64,000 nt of DNA, from contig NW_002475926.1 in the NCBI RefSeq assembly GCF_000189635.1, forward strand, positions 186,001 through 250,000. The letters are read 5' to 3'. This document shows, piece by piece, positions 60,686 through 64,000 of the stretch (its first letter is position 1; the number at the start of each line of letters is the position of its first letter). Below the pieces are notes generated by a model. It was given only the letters and a program-made list of their open reading frames with translations, made no database searches and was not told the DNA's origin. A program made the position numbers and the translations under genes. This stretch comes from Tetrahymena thermophila SB210 (taxonomy: Eukaryota > Ciliophora > Oligohymenophorea > Hymenostomatida > Tetrahymenidae).

Positions 60686-62485
60686 ATGTTAGTTTTCAAA
60701 AGAATTTCAAACCTAGTTCGCGGCATCAGCAATTAGCGCCCTTTCTATAGGTTTATGAAGGAGCTAGATACTTATAAAATTAGCGATTCATAGCAATAAT
60801 ATTTTAATTACCTTGAAGATCTTGAGTAAAGATTTGTTTAGAGAAAGCTCTCAGATGATTAAATAAAATAAATGATTTTAAATTAAGACTTTAAAAACAT
60901 TGTAAACAAAATCTTCGAATTAAATCAAGCTGAAGAAGAGGAAGCTGAAGTAGATATAGAAAAAAATATTTCTGAAGAAAAGGAATAAAAAATATAAGCA
61001 ATACAATAAGAAATCATTACTCTACTAGAATCTAAAAATTTAACTTTATAAGAGAAGTACAACTTGTATGCTTAAACAAATATTATAAAGGATGTGTAAA
61101 AGCATTTGATAAGTCACGTGCATTATAATTATGTTACACCTACTTTCAAAATTTCTAATTATCTCTTACAGGTTGTTTGTTCATAGTTCAAATAGCTTTC
61201 AAAATCACCAAAAACATCCATGTATTTTGATCTCACTAATATAAATGCTATGGTAGAAAATTTTTAGCGCAAAGATGTTTTGCAAAGCCTATCTTTACAA
61301 GACATAGCTCTTCTTTTAGAAGTTGATTTTGTTTTATTCAGATAGTAACTTTAAAAGGATTTACTAGCCCAAGCACATAACTTAATTTTGGATATTAAAT
61401 CTTATGACGAAAAGGAGCACTTAAAGGGTTTAAAGATGGTATTTAAGGCATTTAGAATTATTCGTGCAAGTCCCAGTAAGAATTCTTAATACATACAGCA
61501 CTTAATAGAAGTACTTCCAATTGAAGTTCTTAATTATGTTATGAAATAGCAAAAACTTGCTAACTTCGACTTAACTGAAATATCAAAGATATACGGTGCA
61601 CTACAAAAAAAGCACTTTTCCGCCTATAAGGCAGATAATATTCATCTTTTAAGTTCTATGAATGTTTACATGCCAGCTGTTAGTGCAGCCAATTATTATT
61701 TAGGACATCTTTAGTCTCTATTTGATTAAGGAAATTATTTGGAGGTTATGAAGCTCATTCCTGATTACCTCAATTTATTTTATCCAAAATTTGAAGTTTT
61801 AAATTATTTTTGTGATCGTCTTCAAGTCAAGCTTGCCACCTCTAGCTACTAGACAATTGATAACGAATGTACTAAAGAATAGAAAGTTTAGTTTTTACTA
61901 TATCTCTCAGAATTCTTAACATCAATACTCTATGCAGATCTTATCAAAAATGAATTTTTCTTAATGAAAACTCTGCTTTTCATCAACAGAAACTCCTCTC
62001 TTATAGATAGTAAAAGAATAATTCTTAACTTCAACTATGCACTAAATTAGATATTAGAAAACTACAAAGGAGAGACTGAACTAAATCCTAACATCAAAGA
62101 GTAGATACTCATATTCAACGAAAAATTCCCTGTTTCTAAAAAATTACCAACTCCCTCAAACACAGAAACTAAAATTTTCAAGTTCCTATTACAGACCAAT
62201 CATTTTGCCCTTTAGAATGTTGAAATAGGATCTTTTATAGTAGACATATTAGTTCATCCAGATATTATCATTGAATATAATGGGTTTGACCATTACAAAT
62301 ATGATCTTAAATTGAAAAACTTTGCTTTAGATCAGTATACTTTAAAACATTTATATAGAGAAAGGTAGCTAAAAAAACTAAAAGGATATAAAATAGCCAA
62401 TATTAATTTCAAATAATGGAGTACTCTTTATGAATTAGAGAAACAACACAATTTTGTTAGAAATGTTGTACTTTCTCTTGAATGA
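60686..62485 (+). CDS. RAP-domain protein, probably mitochondrial, 599 aa
   Basis: Single exon, ATG 60686 to TGA 62483-62485, 600 codons. The N-terminus is basic and free of acidic residues (MLVFKRISNLVRGISNQRPF), like a mitochondrial presequence. The middle ~400 residues are alpha-helical and repeat-like, as in octotricopeptide or FASTK-type RNA-binding proteins. The last ~90 residues contain a RAP domain: SFIVDILVHPDIIIEYNGFD, then a Lys/Asp linker, LKHLYRERQLKKLKGYKIAN and INFKQW. RAP domains are nuclease-like modules found in organelle RNA-processing proteins (family knowledge). The predicted role is maturation or translation of mitochondrial RNA; the specific target is unknown. Confidence 0.85.
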
Positions 62486-62850
62486 ATATATATTTTTATA
62501 TATTTAATAAATATTTATAATATTGTATAAGCATACTTAATTATGTTATTTTAATTCTCAAATATTTAGAATGAATCATTCATTAGTTGGTTGGTTGGTT
62601 ATATTCATGTTTTTTATTATCCCATTTTGTAAAATCAATTTTAATTTAACAAATTTTAACAATAATTTATACTTTTAAGAATATTATAATGTAAATATTT
62701 TTTTCATATAATTTCTATTTTTGTTTAGTTAAACAACATAAAATATATCAATTAAATGATTATTAAAATAATATCAAATACATTTAATAAACATATATTT
62801 TTATTGTAATTAAAGAAAATATAATCAATAATCAATATAAGCAAATAATT
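62486..62850. other. intergenic
   Basis: 365 bp between two + genes, AT-rich. A 4-bp-period tract lies at 62570-62600 (gaatgaatcattcattag, then gttggttggttgg). Confidence 0.6.
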
Positions 62851-63192
62851 ATGAGTTTTGTTTAGCAATTTTGGTAAAAAAATCTATAGGAAGTATATAA
62901 GGATGTCAAGGAATCAAGAGATGCAAAAGAAGCTACACTTAAAAGTGAATGCTTTACTAAAAACTAAAAAAATTAAGAAGGATTTAACACTTGTCTTAGA
63001 AATTTCTATGATGAATTTTCTAAATTTTAATTAAGAGTAGAATTTGAGTAAAGAAGAGTTTTTGAATGCCTTTAAGAACTTAAAAAAGGCGGAGGAGCAA
63101 ATTAAGAAGTCTAAAAAATGTGTCTCAGAGGTGTATTAGACTAACTTAAGTCACATGCTAATAAATATAAGGAAAATATCTAAAAAAATTGA
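62851..63192 (+). CDS. small helical protein with four cysteines, 113 aa
   Basis: Single exon, ATG 62851 to TGA 63190-63192, 114 codons. It is helical and charged (MSFVQQFWQKNLQEVYKDVK). Four cysteines fall in two helix-like pairs, C-x13-C (CFTKNQKNQEGFNTC) and C-x17-C (CLQELKKGGGANQEVQKMC), separated by an aromatic/charged stretch (LRNFYDEFSKFQLRVEFEQR). The pattern recalls, but does not match, twin CX9C proteins of the mitochondrial intermembrane space. The upstream neighbour encodes a probable mitochondrial protein, but the two are not an operon. Function unknown. Confidence 0.68.
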
Positions 63193-64000
63193 TTAAAAAT
63201 ACATTTGATAAAAGACTTTATAACATTAAAGCAAGTGATTTTGATGCTTTGATATAATCTTTTTAAATTCTTAATATTTTAATTAAAAACTCAGTATTTA
63301 TTTAATGTATTTATATCTTTTTGTTAAATGAAAAATAAATATAAAATTCAGCATATCTCATAATTTTAATTTTTATATTAACAAAAATTTTGATTTCTTA
63401 ATTTTATAAATTGAATTAAATTAAAATAAAAATTATAATGCAATAAAATATATTTCATGAATTAAAAGAGTAAATCTATTATAAATCTATTCATGAATTC
63501 AAATTTTTTATAATAATAAAATACAAAAGCATATTCCAATCAAATACCCAATTTATATTATCAAAATAATAAAAAATTAAATCACTTTTTTTTTTCCTTT
63601 TTGCATTAATTTTTCAATCATAAAATTATTTTTTTCACATTTTTTTATCCTTTTCAGAACTGCAAAAAAATTAATATCAAGTAATTTTAGTTATTCTCTT
63701 AATTTCAATGAATAAATTTATCTTTTAATATAATTTATTTCAGTCATTAAAACTAAAAATTCTATTTAAAGAATTTTTTAATGAGTTATTGATAATATTT
63801 GTTTTAAAATATCCTAAAGGTATATTGATTGAACATAAAGTGCCAAGGCTAAAAATAAGAACTTATCTAATTATTAATAGTCCTTGAATAGAATTTATTA
63901 TTATTATTATTAAATAATTATTTGAAATTATTTTTAATACTTTGATATAAAATGTTATAAATCATAAATTAGATATATTTTCAAATGTTTTAATGTTTTA
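63193..64000. other. intergenic, right edge
   Basis: About 800 bp of AT-rich DNA. A slightly more complex stretch near 63800-63900 reads open on the minus strand, but I could not support a gene there. It may be the tail of a gene beyond the edge. Confidence 0.5.

Noticed and set aside
63780-63900. Open minus-strand stretch near the right edge
   Set aside because: Too short and without motif; could be the tail of a gene beyond the window but cannot be supported.
1-64000. tRNA genes, telomere repeats, chromosome-breakage sequence, CRISPR, intact transposons
   Set aside because: Scanned by eye for T-arm signatures, GGGGTT runs, the 15-bp Tetrahymena breakage motif, regular spacer arrays and transposase motifs; none found. 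A covariance search could still reveal an RNA gene.

Overview
The window reads as macronuclear DNA of a ciliate, most likely Tetrahymena or a close relative. The evidence is internal. Base composition is very AT-rich. Every convincing gene reads through TAA and TAG, which must mean glutamine, and stops only at TGA. Introns are short and AT-rich with GT...AG ends. A standard-code reading therefore chops each real gene into fragments. I reconstructed genes by hand with TAA/TAG as Gln and joined exons wherever phase and protein sense required it. Computed exon sums are multiples of three for all complete models.

Layout. 1-2493: 3' end of a CFAP47-like axonemal gene (+). 3396-3908: small secreted or anchored Cys-rich protein (+). 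4838-7043: coiled-coil protein (-). 8261-13344: four + genes, namely a Q/S/N-rich protein, a 48-residue protein with strongly biased codons, a zinc-binding-type N-terminus protein and a one-TM protein. 14167-19345: two GH114-type secreted glycosidase paralogues and an MDR-family oxidoreductase, all (-). 19346-22458: 3.1 kb gene desert holding two pairs of direct repeats. 22459-23418: unknown protein (+). 24090-38522: five - genes: a Q/N-rich protein, a TRPML/polycystin-type channel, a Cys-rich secreted protein, a coiled-coil protein and a 95-residue membrane protein. 39003-44230: large coiled-coil plus pseudokinase gene (+), followed by a possible channel-gene remnant. 45249-46995: mitochondrial ribosomal protein uS5m (-). 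48387-55672: 2356-residue multi-pass membrane protein with a PAS-like domain (-). 56503-58009: two tandem 208-residue GTPase-like paralogues with CaaX ends (-). 59392-60345: EamA/DMT transporter (-). 60686-63192: RAP-domain protein and a small four-Cys protein (+).

The genes do not form operons. Most are separated by 0.3-3 kb of AT-rich DNA. Functional themes are cilia (CFAP47), membrane signalling (TRP channel, PAS protein, GTPase pair, pseudokinase), secretion (GH114 pair, Cys-rich proteins) and mitochondria (uS5m, RAP protein). No rRNA, recognisable tRNA, CRISPR array, telomere repeat or intact transposon was seen.
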